Origin: Hawksworthiomyces lignivorus
Taxonomy: Eukaryota; Ascomycota; Sordariomycetes; Ophiostomatales; Ophiostomataceae
Assembly: GCA_002917075.1 (NCBI GenBank)
Contig: NTMA01000001.1
Location: forward strand, 496,001 to 560,000
Length of the DNA: 64,000 bases
Direction: 5' to 3'
In this document: positions 54,512 to 64,000 of the stretch, one piece after another
Numbering within the stretch: the first letter of the stretch is position 1
Layout of the letters: every line of letters begins with the position of its first letter
Notes under the pieces: generated by a model
Database searches by the model: none
What the model was told of the DNA's origin: nothing
The model's input: the letters and a program-made list of their open reading frames with translations, nothing else
Made by a program: the position numbers and the translations under genes

Positions 54512-56324
54512 CTAGTCCACCTGCTTCTCGCAGCCGATGCGGCCCAGCAGCTCCTTGCGGTCGCTGTGGCCTGGTAGGCTGACGCCGGTGGTGGAGGCGG
54601 CGCGGCGTAGGCCGGTGCGGCGCTCCCAGCCCTTGAGGTCGAGGTCCTCGACGCCGACCTCCTCCTCGAGCGGCGGGGCGTCCTCAAGGTTGACAGTGGC
54701 GGCGGCGCTGCCGCGCTTGACGGCCTCGCCGCCGTTTTCCTCGCCGTCATACGCTGCGTCTTCTTCGTCCTCCTCTTCTTCCTCCTCGTCCTCCTCGTCG
54801 TCACTGCGCGAGTCGTCGGCGCCGCCGCCGCGCACGACGCGGATGGCGACCTGGACAATCATAAAGAACCAGACGAGGATGAGCGTCTGCAGGAACAGCA
54901 GCATGGACAGAAAGCCCCACTTGACGGCCGGGTTGTAGCAGATGGTGCCGTCGGTGTCGAAGAGGGGCTCGAGTAAGTAGGCGAGCTTATTGGCGGTCTC
55001 GGCCAAGGGTGCAGACGACGGCGCTGCCGCCCAGAGCGGCTGCAGGGGCTTCAGCACGGACGCGAGCGCGGGCGCTAGCGGCGACACGTCGTCGGGGCCG
55101 ACGGGCACGCTGAGGGCGCCGGCGGAGGCGGCGCTGCCGCGGAAGCAGCCGACGGGCATGATGTTGGGGGTCTGGCTCCAGACGGAGTAGATGACCATGG
55201 TGAAGAAGATGTGGCGGCAGACAAACCAGGTCAGCATGAAGGCGCCAAAGGTGTAGTCGCACAGCGTGGTGTAGCCCAGGTACTTTTGGCACTTGGCGAG
55301 CTTGCAGGAGGTTAGCACGGGGAAAAAAGCCGCTTTTACGAGGCTAGGAAAAAGAAGAAAGGAGAGAGAGAGAGAGAGAGAGAGCTCACCGGAAGGAAAA
55401 AGTCGCTGATGTCCATGAGGATCAAGATGACGTTGGCGACGGGGGTGTGGCGGTAGCGGTAGGAGGCGTAGATGAGAGAGACGGTGATGAAGTGGTGGGT
55501 CAGCATCTGCCAGTGGTCCTTGCGGCGGTCCTCAATGTTGATGACGAGGATCTGCTGGATCCAGAAGGCCAGCTGGATGAGGATGTAGGCCTTGAGCAGG
55601 CCGGACATCTCGCGGCCGGGCCAGTGGGTCCAGATGTTCTTCAAGCTGAGGAAGCAGGGGGAGTGATAGTAGATGTAGACGCCCAGCGGGAAGAAGACGG
55701 TGTAGACGATGACGAGCCAGGCCTGCTCGCTGAAGCGGGTGATGGACTTGCGCTTGTAGAGGCCGCGGCTCTTGGCGTAGGGGGCGAGGAGGTACTCCAT
55801 GGAGCTGGCGCGGAGGCCGGTGAAGAAGTTGATGAGGAAGACGACGAGGCAGAGGTCGTCGCGGCCGACGTTGTACTGACCGGTGGCCGGGTTGTAGTAG
55901 GAGAGGGTGAAGAACTTGGTGGTGTGGACGCGGAGGCGGGGGAAGAGGCTGTGGGCGAGGAAGAGGAGGGCGAAGAGGTTGAAGGCGACGCCTGCGGAAG
56001 GACGAAGGTTAGCTTGGATACGCACATACGGCATTGGCAGAGCACCAGGATCACAGAAACCTCAAACCTACCCGTTTGGTTGTCGACAAACCAGCGTGTG
56101 AACTGCTTCATGGGGGACTCGTTTTTCCGCTTGGTCCGCCGGATCAGTACGGTGTTGGCCGAGGCCTGCATGTAGAGAGGACCGCTCATGCTGTTGGTGC
56201 TGCTCTTGCTGGAGCCGGCGCGCTTGAGCTGCTGATGGTGGTGTTGGTGGTGGTGGTGCTGCCGGGTCGGCGATGGCACGGAGACCGGTGCCGGTGGTCT
56301 GCGGGCGGCTGCTGTGCCGGCCAT
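54512..56324 (-). CDS. lag1: Ceramide synthase, Lag1 family (TLC domain)
   Basis: Exons on the minus strand are 56324-56072, 55991-55390 and 55300-54512, giving 547 residues. Lag1-type enzymes join fatty acyl-CoA to a sphingoid base in the ER membrane. The N-terminal 80 residues are basic, His/Gln- and Ser-rich. The TLC domain follows with several membrane helices. The catalytic Lag motif contains His250-His251 (MLTHHFITVSLIYASY) and ends in LILMDISDFFLPLAKCQKYL across the exon 2/3 junction. The intron 2 acceptor (GTGCTAACCTCCTGCAAG) is the one that restores this motif; the earlier CTAG site would shift the frame. The C-terminal tail carries a run of Asp and Glu with Ser, like the CK2-phosphorylated tails of yeast Lac1/Lag1. 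Intron 2 holds a CT dinucleotide repeat. Confidence 0.95.
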
Positions 56325-59300
56325 TGCTCTGCGAGTGTGGTAGGTGATATGGGGAAGCCCAATTGAGCTGCGGGGAGAAGGGGGAGGAGGATGCGGAAAG
56401 AAGAGAAGAAGGACGAGAGGTCCTTCGCCGGAGTCGGTAGCTGAGGGGGGGGACAAGAGAAGGCCGGCGAAGAGGGGGAGGAGGAGGAGGAGGGAGAGAG
56501 AGAGGACGGAGTCGGAGGGATCGCTGTCAAAGCGAAACAGGGCGAGTCCTCAGCCGGGAGGAGGAATTGGCGAATGAAGAGCAGACGAAAGCCGAACCCT
56601 CAAAGATGCTGAAAAGAGACAATTGGGGGAAAAGAGCAGAAAACAACAACAAAAAAAATAACAATATAATAAAATAAACAGGGAGTCGAAAAGGAGAACT
56701 CGACAATCACAAGCCAAAAAGGGCCAGAGGACACAAACTAGCTGATTGGGGTCTTCTTTTTTTCCCCAGCCTCTTGAATTGAGTGAGTCTCTGCTGATGG
56801 GGGCGAGATCGTTCCACAATCCCGCCTTTCGATAGTCCTCTTGTTCCCTAGAGTTTATTCCTTTCTTGTTTCTGACCGATAGTCCTGCTGTGTACGTGTA
56901 CTCCGCACAAAGAGGTATTATTGCAATTCTCTCTGGATTTGGCAGCAAAGAAAACGAGCGAGACTGGCTGCCTGTCCTTTTATGGATCTCTGTACATGTA
57001 TTCTGGACGTCTCTTGTGAATACGTCTGGGGGGAGAGAGAGAGAGGGGGGAATCTCACAATCCGGGATCGTCGCAGATATAAAAAGAAGAACGATGGGGA
57101 CTTCCGCGTGTCTTTTTGTGTCTCTGGCCTCTCTTTGCTCTGTGGTGCTTTGGTTCTTTGGGTTGGTTCTTTGGTTCTCTTGGCTCTCTGGCCCTCGCTG
57201 GATCTATCCACCGCTGTGTACAGCCAACAGCGAGCGTTTCAATTGTTGGCGCGGCGGGCGGTGGGTCCTCTTTTCTCAATGTCTCTTTTTTTTTTTCAAT
57301 GTCTTTTGCTCGGTCGGCTTTCTTCCTTGGTGCCAGTCCCTCTTCTCTCATCAGGGTCTCACCAAAATGTACACATCTGCATGTACTTCTCGTACGAAGT
57401 ACCCCAGGCGGTGAGGATCACCATTGAGGCGGAAGAAGATGCATGTAGACGACCCAAAAGGAGCCAGGGAGCCAGGGGTCGCAGCAAGGAAAGAGCTGCT
57501 CACAAGGTCATGGCACTCCAAAATTTACCAATTTCCCTTCTTTTTTTCTGGTATTATCTTTAATTTACTTTAGGCTCTAACTAGATACTACTACGGAGAA
57601 CAGAGTTCGCAGTAGGCAAGAGTGACCCTAATACGCAGTAGCAGTACGTAAGAATACGTTACTACTCCCGCTACTGCTGCTATCCATGCACTAAGAAACT
57701 ACCTACTACAAGTAGCTAAACCAGTCCTCTGTACCTATACCTCTTTCCTACGGAGTACTCCATATAACTCTCACCTATTATACTACTTCCTGCACACTCT
57801 ACCGACCAGCCCCTCACAAAAAGAGGGGCGCTAGTGCTTGCTCCCTGCCCTGCCATTGGCCCTACACAATTTTTTTTTTGTTGAGGGAAAGAGGGGAGAG
57901 GGGCGAGAGCGACAAGCAAACCTACGGCGTGCCTTCCAGGGCGGGACCTGTCGGTTTCCGCTTTCCCATTCTTTTTTTTTTAGCGACTTTGCCCTCCCCT
58001 GAGACCGGAAAGTTGGCGGGGGAGCTGTTGAGCATGCTGAAAGGGGCAACAGAGGCCAGGTCATAGCTTTCTCTTGCTCCTTGCGTCTTAGGGCCTTGTC
58101 CTGGTCTGCCTCATCTGCTTCGTTATCTAGACGCTACCCGCGCCAGACTGCTAAGATAGCAAAAGATGCTAATAGGAGAGCTGCTACTGTAAGATGGCGA
58201 GATGCTGTGAGCTGCAAACCCAATCGAGTGGACTGCTAATAGAACCAACGCATATACGGAGCACGACTACATACGTACATATGGGATGATGTACTCTGTA
58301 CATACTGTACATACATGCCTGTTCGCACGCACGAGGATTGCGCCGCGTGGACCTAGCGGATATCGCCATGCAAAACAATATTCTTTCGTGTATGGGCACG
58401 CCGTTCTCTCGCCATCTCTTGCCGCGGACTAACACGGAAAAGTGTCCCACGTATCGTGAACTCCGACATTGTCTGGCTGGGCATGGAGAGAGGCGGCCTC
58501 ACAGACTGTCTAGATAATTTCCTTGTACTTTCTTATTTTAGATAGACCGAGAGGGCCCGCAGCAATTGTGTCGATCGATTTCGCGAACATGGCTTGCGCA
58601 CTTCGTTCTCGTCCACTATCGCATATTTCTAATTTTTATTCTTTCCCCCACCGATTGGCCCCGTGGCCCCGTCAGAAATCAGAAGAGCCTTTCTGGATAA
58701 TTCCAGTCGTCTGAAGGTACATACATCCGTGACGAGCCACGCAAATCGCGGTATCCTGCCTTGTTTCTGCTCATACGTTTGTGTTGTGCACTGCTCCAGC
58801 AGGAAACATATCACACTACGCACAGAGCTTGCAGTAGGTCGGCCGGAAGCTACGGTAAATCCAATTGAAAGATCCTGACATGTGGGCTGGCATTCTCCCT
58901 ATCGTCCAGCGCCATCGTATGCTGTCATGAACAATTTTATATTAATTTAGCTGCCCGTCATCTTTTTTCGGAATATTTTTTGGTTTCTTTTCTTTTTTCG
59001 GTCATTTACAATGCCGCTATTGTCGTCCAACCGTTTCTCCTAAATGCGAAATTTGCCTCGTTCCTACTGAGACAGTTATTGCGCACACAAACATGCTGAA
59101 ATACGAATATACGAAAAATAAGCATACATACACACACACGCTTGTGGTTGGCAGCCACCAGGGAAAATGCAGGAAGCGCAGAACCGGGGTCAAGGCGGCA
59201 CCGCGGGACAGGGTCTGCGGAGAAAAATGGGAAACCTGCAAGCCGACAAGAGAAGAGCAGGACAGACATGAAGAAGAGGAGAAAGAGGGCTCGGAGGGCT

Positions 59301-60185
59301 ACCGACCCTCCCCCCTCTCCTCCCTCCTCGCCTCTTTTTCTCCAATGAGAGCCTGTTTCGATCGCACGCCCGTGCTTGATATTCATCCCGAGCCTGTCTA
59401 TCATCTGCCTCTGCTGTAAACAACAAGCAGCCAAACAAAGGAAAAAAGGGAAAAACGATCCCAGCTGCTCGGCTGTCTCGTGCGCACTTTTCCCTTTTTG
59501 ATGCTGTTCCGACGAGGACAATCAACATGCGCCTGTCTTGTTTGAGTCGACCGCATTTTGTGGCTGCCAGCGCAGCTCGTCTCTTGCTTGTCTGCTTTGT
59601 TTACGCCTGTCGTTCCTTGTAGCCAACGAGACGTTGCATGAAGCAGCGTATGTAAAACAAGGAGGCCCGACAAACTGTTCGAGCCGTTTTGCAAACGGCG
59701 GCCACTACATTACCTCTTGTAGAACAGAACGCATGAGCGATGTAGATCACATGACCTAGATCGGTCGAATATCACGTGACTTTTCAATGACAGCGATAGT
59801 GCCTGAGTGCCTCAGTGCGGGAGTGCCTCGTTTCTAAGCATAGAGGCACACTGTAACTAGGGGAAAACCGACACTGCCTCACTGCCTTGCCGCCCCCGCC
59901 GCCGTTCGTCATTCGCTATTAGGCAGCTCACCTTTCCCCGTGATCTGATCGATTCGCTGTGCTAGTAGTTTCCGTAGCCTTCTACGTCTGCATCCCTTAT
60001 TCTCTTCCTTTTTTATTTCGTCATCCCATCCTCTCTTTGCGTTGTGCCGGATTCTTCTGCTTGTTAAATTTATCGGCTTTTCTTGTCGTTTGTCATCGGC
60101 ACACGTTGCACTTGCGTCTTATCGCGCATCGGAAAGCAGCTCCACTCAAAAACACACTCCCCCGGAAGAACCCCAGACGAACACG
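56325..60185. other. Divergent intergenic region (lag1 / Bax-inhibitor gene)
   Basis: About 3.9 kb with no supported gene. The minus strand has no ATG from 56325 to 56995, consistent with a long lag1 leader; the plus strand has none from 59789 to the start at 60186. TTTGGTTC-type repeats lie at 57148-57180, an exact TACGGAGTA at 57749-57757, and CAGTAGC / GCTACTG inverted arms around 57610-57680. Confidence 0.45.
59747..59779. promoter_or_regulatory. Paired E-box-like sites upstream of the Bax-inhibitor gene
   Basis: TCACATGA at 59747-59754 and the palindrome TCACGTGA at 59772-59779 lie about 410-440 bases before the start codon. CACGTG is bound by fungal bHLH factors such as Cbf1 homologues. 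Function here is not shown. Confidence 0.35.
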
Positions 60186-61137
60186 ATGGCGAGCACGGCC
60201 AAGTACCAGCCGGCGTCGGCCGTCGACCCCGACGAGCACCTCAACTACACGCAGGCGCCGCCCTCGTACCAGGCCGAGGCCAGCAGCAGCGCGCGCGCCG
60301 CCGCCGACGAGGACACCGAGCGCCTGCTGTCCGGCGCGCCGCGGGCCAGCGGCGACGCTTACGAGGACCTGCCCGATGACTTCAAGTTTGGCGGGTCCGT
60401 CGCCGAGGCCACCGTCGACATCCGCAACCAGTTCGTCCGTAAGGTCTACGCCATCCTGACCGTCCAGCTGCTGGCAACCGCCGCCCTCGGCGCCGTCAGC
60501 TTCCTGAGCGAGGGCTACCGCAAGTGGATCCAGAGCCACCCGGGCCTGGTGTTTGTCTCGGTATGTTCCTCTTTTTTATTTATTTGTCGCCTTTCGCGTT
60601 CTTCCTTTCCTTTTTTTCTTAGCTAACACACTGTCCTCTCTGCAGCTGTTCGGCGCCATCGCCTTCATGTTCCTCACCTACTGGAAGCGCAAGTCGTACC
60701 CGGCCAACCTGCTGTTCCTCGGCGGCTTCACGCTGCTCGAGGCCTACAGCATCTCCGTCATCGTCTCCTTCTACGACGCCGCCCTCGTGCTCAACGCCGT
60801 CGTCCTGACCGCCGGCATCTTCGTCTTCCTCACCCTCTTCGCCTGCCAGACGCGCTACGACTTCACCTCGTGGATGCCCTACCTCTTCGGCGGCCTCTGG
60901 GGCCTCATCCTCTTCGGCTTCATGGCCGCCTTCTTCCCCTACAGCTCCACTACCGAGCTCATCTACGGCGGCGTCACCGCCCTCATCTTCAGCGGTTACA
61001 TCCTCGTCGACACCCAGCTCGTCCTGCGCAAGCACCACGTCGAGGAGGAGATCGCCGCCGCCATCAGCCTCTACCTCGACATCATCAACCTGTTCCTCGC
61101 CATCCTGCGCATTCTCAACAGCCAGCAGAACAACTAA
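60186..61137 (+). CDS. bxi1: Bax inhibitor-1 / lifeguard family membrane protein
   Basis: Exons 60186-60560 and 60646-61137 give 288 residues (donor GTATGT, branch GCTAAC, acceptor CTGCAG). The N-terminal 80 residues are cytosolic and acidic, with an APPSYQAEA motif and a DLPDDFKFG segment that is common in fungal members. Seven hydrophobic helices follow, starting near VRKVYAILTVQLLATAALGA. The C-terminal block (YILVDTQLVLRKHHVEEEIA, then ISLYLDIINLFLAILRILN) is the family signature. The yeast relative Bxi1/Ybh3 acts at the ER and vacuole in stress and cell-death control and calcium balance. The presence of all blocks makes the call firm; the exact role in this fungus is inferred. Confidence 0.95.
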
Positions 61138-62308
61138 GTGGCGCCGGCAGCAGCAGCAGCAGGAGCGGAAGAGCAAAGAAAATGTTCAGCGAAATGCAAA
61201 AACTGGGCGACGTGGCATTTTCGAAACACGAGGATGGGGGGGGGAAGGGGGGGGAAGAAGGCTGCTGTCATGAGACGGCAGCGGATGGCTTAATGGCGGA
61301 GGCAGTTTGCATGGTGCTTTTCTTTACGCAGTCGTAACCGCAACATCTCATGCTTTCTTTAGTTCACTTTCCGTTTTGCTCTCGGGGCATATGCTTTTTC
61401 TATAGCACACCTCTTTTATATTTTCCTTACGTTGATTTAGGTATCTCTGCACGTGCTTTTTGATTTGGCCTTTCTGTACTATTCGAGTCGTTCCGTCTGT
61501 TTTTCCTTGTCTCTTAGCATCCACCCTTTCTTTTCTGTGAATAGGGGTTCATAGGTTTACAAATACTACACAAAATGTCAATATTCACTTTCTCTTCCAG
61601 GCTGTGCCCCCGTAGCTACGTAACATTGACACACGACACACCAGCTGAGCTTCGAATCTTACGAGACAAATGGCATATACAGGCTAAGAAGTATTGAATT
61701 GGGGGATATCTGCATTAGAAATCTCATAGGAAAAGAAAAAACAACAACACGCACTGGCAAGAGAAACGAAAGGAGATAAAAAAGGAATAGAATATAGGGC
61801 AACAAAAAAATAGGGGGCTTTACAAAAGGAAAAAAGGGAGAACCGCACTACCTGCCACGATTAACTTTGAACATAAAAACAAGACAAGAAAGGACAGCAG
61901 GGCAGGAAGAAAACAGGAAAGGGACTGCCAGTCGCCGATAGTGTTTCCAAGTGCCTGAAACGCTCGTGCCAACAAGTTTTTGTTCTTCGGTCTCGCCCAC
62001 GTTAACAGCGAGAGTCCCTTGACCTTCGTTTCTTTGGATCTCTTTTTTTGATAGCCGTCCCGTTTCGTAAAATTTTTTCGTGTGGCCGGCCTCCAAGAAA
62101 GTGTGTTTTTCACCCCAAAATATACTGACAACGGGAGAAATTTTGTGTTTTTTTTTGTTAACCGAAGTATCAGAGCTCAACGCCGTTTGCTGAAATCCGC
62201 CATAGAACCCGCTTTCTCCTTTTTTTATTCCCCTAGGCGTGCGACAGGATAGAACAATTACTGTACTGTGATTTGCGTAGAAGATTGTGGGAACGAGCCG
62301 GGCAGCAT
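61138..62308. other. Convergent intergenic region (Bax-inhibitor gene / septin)
   Basis: About 1.2 kb with the 3' ends of two converging genes. Two G-rich runs sit at 61236-61254 shortly after the first stop codon. No gene is supported. Confidence 0.4.
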
Positions 62309-63905
62309 CTAGTTGCCGTCGTGATCGCCGTTGGACTCGATCGGCGACGCCAGGGACTGCTGGGCAGCAGCAGCGGCGGCGGCCTCGCGCTGCATGCGGG
62401 CCTCGATCTCGCGCAGCTGGGACTCGCGGGCCAGGAGCTCCTGGCGCTTCTCGTTGATCTCGCGCTGCACCTTGACCTCGATCTCGCGCAGCTTCTCCTC
62501 TTCGCGGCGGAGCTGCTCCTCCTTTAGGCGGACGGACTGCGAGGCCAGGTCCTCGGGGTTCATGGACGAGTCGCTGCAGGATGGTCAGCTAAACTGGTTG
62601 CAAATAATAATAAAAAAGACAGCAGAGAATGAGGGAAGAATACGTACACTCCAGCGCCGCCCTCGACGCTCTTGCTCAGCTTCTCGGTACGGTAGTTCTC
62701 GTACAGGAAGTCGTGTGTGATCTCCTTGAGATCCGCCAGATGGCTGTGGAGCAGGGCAGACCGGATAGCCAAGAAGTCGGAGTGGCGTGGGTTGTCGACC
62801 TCGACGACACCCCACGGGTACTGGCGGGCGCGGACTTTGCGGCCGCCGATCTCGACAATGTCTTCTGAGCCGACAATGGCGAATGGCATGAGGCCTCTCA
62901 GCTCGGCGTTCTCCTCGACGGTGTCCTCGTCGTCCTCCTCAATGTCGTACGGGAAGTTGTAGACGGGAATGCGGTAGTGCTCGATGTCCTCCATGACCAG
63001 CTTCTTGGACTCGGCAAGCTCAGCGGGCGTGAGCGAGTCGGCACGGCCAATGACAGGGATGACATTGACACGGGGTGCCAGGCGCTTCATGAGCTCAATG
63101 TCGAGCTCGCGCAGACTGCGTGGGCGATTTGTGAGCACAATTGCTTACTACTTGTTGGGGACTCGAGGAGCAGGGGGGGGGGAGGGCAAAGGACTTCTTC
63201 AATCAAAAACTTACCCGTGACCGGTAGGGGTGATAAAGTAGAGCAGAGCGTGAACGCGGTTATCTCTGAAGCGAGGGTTACGCTTGATCCGAGACTCCTC
63301 AGCCAGAATGTCATCATATTGTCTCTCGAGGTAGCCGACGATCTCAGAGAAGCTGCAAGAGGCGTCTGTTAGCGTGGACCTGTTTCCCAAGACATGTCTG
63401 GCCACCATTGTCCGCTGTACGTACCTGGCCTCGTTATCGATCTGGTCACCAAAGCCGGGGGTGTCGACGATGGTCAGGGAGATGCGGGTGCCCTCCTCAT
63501 CAAGCTCGAGCTCTGGCAGTTAGTTAGCATGGATAGGTTCTCCATCTGGCGGAGCTGTCTAGCGTGCAGAGTTAATGCATACCAACGGTGATGGGCTTAA
63601 TCTTGACGCCTTCCTCGATGTGGGCAGTATTCGGGTCGTCCGACTCCTTGTGCGACAGCACGCCCTTGCTGCAAAGCGTGTTCACGAAGGTGGTCCGGCC
63701 TGGAAGGCGGTGGGCGCATGTGTATTAGTAGTCTGCCGATGAAGAGAGATCTCGCGATAATGAAGGAGGCGAGAAGCATAATTTGATCAAATTCAAGACT
63801 TACCAGTTCCTGAAGCACCGCAGACCATCAGGCAGAACTGGATTCCCTTCTTCACGTTCTTCTTCCGACGGATCATCTTCTGCAGAATAGGGGTTGAACT
63901 GTCAG
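62309..63905 (-). CDS. cdc11: Septin, Cdc11/AspA class (5' end beyond the window)
   Basis: Exons on the minus strand are 63905-63804 (start uncertain), 63699-63583, 63512-63425, 63352-63215, 63115-62648 and 62573-62309. Each junction keeps the frame. The first exon and ATG lie to the right of the window or in its last bases. Septins assemble into membrane-bound filaments at the septum, bud or hyphal tip. The basic lipid-binding patch (MIRRKKNVKKG) precedes the P-loop GASGTGRT, where Arg replaces the usual Lys; this is a mark of the Cdc11 class. Switch motif DTPGFGD and the base-recognition motif GRAD are present. The septin unique element lies in the long fifth exon. The tail is a Glu/Arg-rich coiled coil (LKEEQLRREEEKLREIEVKV) that ends in an Ala-rich stretch. 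Confidence 0.95.
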
Positions 63906-64000
63906 CTGGGGGGGTTTCCTATCTGAAATAGCATTGACGTGTCTCGACACGAAATTGAAGAAAAGATCTAGACGGATGGGAGGAAGCAAGGAATCAGACG

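Noticed and set aside
57094..57414. Hydrophobic frame beginning MGTSACLFVSLASLC that looks like a signal peptide
   Set aside because: It is produced by TTTGGTTC- and CTCT-type repeats in the promoter region of lag1; the remainder has no conserved feature.
1..64000. tRNA, 5S rRNA, spliceosomal RNA, CRISPR arrays, telomere repeats and intact transposons
   Set aside because: I looked for B-box and cloverleaf patterns, U6/U2 and 5S core sequences, regular spaced repeats, TTAGGG arrays and transposase or reverse transcriptase motifs and saw none. A covariance-model search was not possible.

Overview
The window is nuclear DNA of a filamentous ascomycete (Pezizomycotina, most likely Sordariomycetes; this placement is by overall look, not by a search). 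The evidence is short introns of about 60-110 bp with GTRNGT donors and RCTAAC/CTGAC branch points, long pyrimidine-rich leaders, a HET-domain protein, a copper-fist regulator of Pezizomycotina type, and a septin of the Cdc11/AspA class. Sixteen protein genes are supported. No tRNA, rRNA, CRISPR array or intact transposon was seen.

Layout. 0.7-16 kb is gene-rich: a large unknown, mostly disordered protein (745-3465), a 1,181-residue coiled-coil protein with four exons (6454-10240), a small membrane protein (10886-11326), an RGG-SET protein (12383-11391, minus strand) sharing a divergent promoter with the Rad4/XPC DNA-repair gene (12911-15973), and a small Glu-Ala-Pro repeat protein (16996-16359, minus). 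About 7 kb without a recognisable gene follows. The copper-fist factor (26197-24213, minus) can be rebuilt from three exons. Next come mitochondrial S16 (30013-30500), the glycine decarboxylase P protein (34705-31376, minus), TOM5 (37249-37555), a GLFG nucleoporin of the NUP57/Nup54 type (39743-38286, minus) and the complex I subunit NDUFA8 (40413-41275). The last two are divergent from one promoter carrying three CCAAT boxes. After a second gene-free stretch of about 8 kb lie a secreted CAP/PR-1 protein (49252-50287), a HET protein (53487-51721, minus), ceramide synthase LAG1 (56324-54512, minus), a Bax-inhibitor-1 family protein (60186-61137) and a septin whose start lies beyond the right edge (62309 to >63905, minus).

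The genes form no cluster or pathway. Mitochondrial housekeeping (S16, P protein, Tom5, NDUFA8) is over-represented between 30 and 41 kb, but each gene has its own promoter or a simple divergent one. The most notable sequence-level patterns are non-coding: long leaders free of ATG, in two cases only after removal of an inferred 5' UTR intron that holds every upstream ATG; a 9-bp motif TACGGAGTA present six times, only between genes; and two 63-nt introns with no stop and a length divisible by three. I found no convincing new multi-gene system. The best leads are the leader architecture, the recurrent 9-mer and the unassigned proteins.
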